The translations under genes and the position numbers were made by a program. DNA of 64,000 nucleotides from positions 24,881,343 to 24,945,342 of the forward strand of contig NC_133156.1 of assembly GCF_040802235.1 (NCBI RefSeq), in the 5' to 3' direction. Under the pieces are notes generated by a model. The model was not told the DNA's origin, searched no databases, and saw nothing but the letters and a program-made list of their open reading frames with translations. Below, one piece after another: positions 63,917-64,000 of the stretch (positions are counted from its first letter, which is position 1; each line of letters starts with the position of its first letter). This DNA comes from Manis javanica. Lineage: Eukaryota; Chordata; Mammalia; Pholidota; Manidae.

Positions 63917-64000
63917 TGTGGGCCCTGGCGGAAGCGGCTCAGCAGCCAAGCGGCCTCTGGGTACCGGGGGCCTCCCGGGCCGCCGCGCAGGCGCCTTGGG
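63538..64000. repeat. CpG-rich module, unit 4 (partial)
   Basis: The first 463 bp of the module. GGC x11 at 63884-63916. The window ends before the palindrome. Confidence 0.85.

Larger units (their letters stand above)
37984..64000 (+). repeat. Macrosatellite array, ~6.97-kb unit, >=3.7 copies
   Basis: The 12-mer GACATGTGCAAC plus its context recurs at 37984, 44929, 51908 and 58881. This gives exact unit lengths of 6,945, 6,979 and 6,973 bp and a fourth unit cut by the window edge. Units are near-identical over their whole length. The length differences are fully accounted for by (GGAA)n, poly-A, (GGC)n and a few small indels. All units face the same way. Each contains L1 3'-end pieces in both directions, a 215-bp non-L1 module, an older L1 ORF2 tail with poly-A and a CpG-rich module. 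It is organised like known mammalian macrosatellites (for example D4Z4 or DXZ4, which also carry a CpG-rich segment per unit), but I see no sequence match to those. Confidence 0.97.
58881..64000 (+). repeat. Macrosatellite unit 4 (truncated by window end)
   Basis: 5,120 bp visible, ending inside the CpG module. Poly-A of 18 and (GGC)11. The GGAA tract is interrupted: seven units, then GGCAGG, then three more (60131-60176). It follows units 2 and 3 at the sites that separate them from unit 1. The array clearly continues past the window. Confidence 0.95.

Overview
This is nuclear DNA from a placental mammal, about 64 kb, and I can support no protein-coding gene in it. Long stretches carry ancient mammalian repeats (MIR, old L1 ends, hAT-Charlie remnants, ERV LTRs). 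All long reading frames lie in repeats or GC-rich modules and look incidental. I see no Alu, B1/B2, carnivore tRNA-Lys SINE or ruminant SINE. The lineage is therefore a SINE-poor, L1-dominated mammal; a pangolin would fit, but that is a guess from repeat style and not shown by the window.

Layout. (1) 1-16.8 kb: non-coding DNA with old repeats. It includes five LTRs of one family clustered at 5.3-10 kb in both orientations and a candidate conserved non-coding element at 11.75-12.3 kb. (2) 16.8-26.3 kb: minus-oriented, diverged composite of L1 3'-end pieces, simple repeats, one GC-rich module (19,405-20,110) and an older L1 fragment. Blocks in it recur about 7.24 kb apart, close to the unit length of the array further right. 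(3) 26.3-37.98 kb: mostly single-copy spacer with an old L1 fragment, MIR, a hAT-Charlie remnant and two small tandem duplications. (4) 37,984-64,000: a head-to-tail macrosatellite of about 6.95-6.98 kb units, three complete and one cut by the window edge, continuing beyond it.

Each macrosatellite unit is built from about eight L1 3'-end pieces (some forward, some reversed), tetranucleotide repeats, a roughly 215-bp non-L1 module, an older L1 ORF2 tail ending in poly-A, and a CpG-rich module of about 600 bp with a (GGC)n tract. Unit 1 at the array edge differs from units 2-4 at many positions where those three agree. This is the pattern expected from homogenisation inside an array. The left block (2) has the same module order and nearly the same spacing but in inverted orientation, so the locus looks like an old, decayed inverted arm plus a young, homogenised array. 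This macrosatellite is the main candidate for something undescribed.
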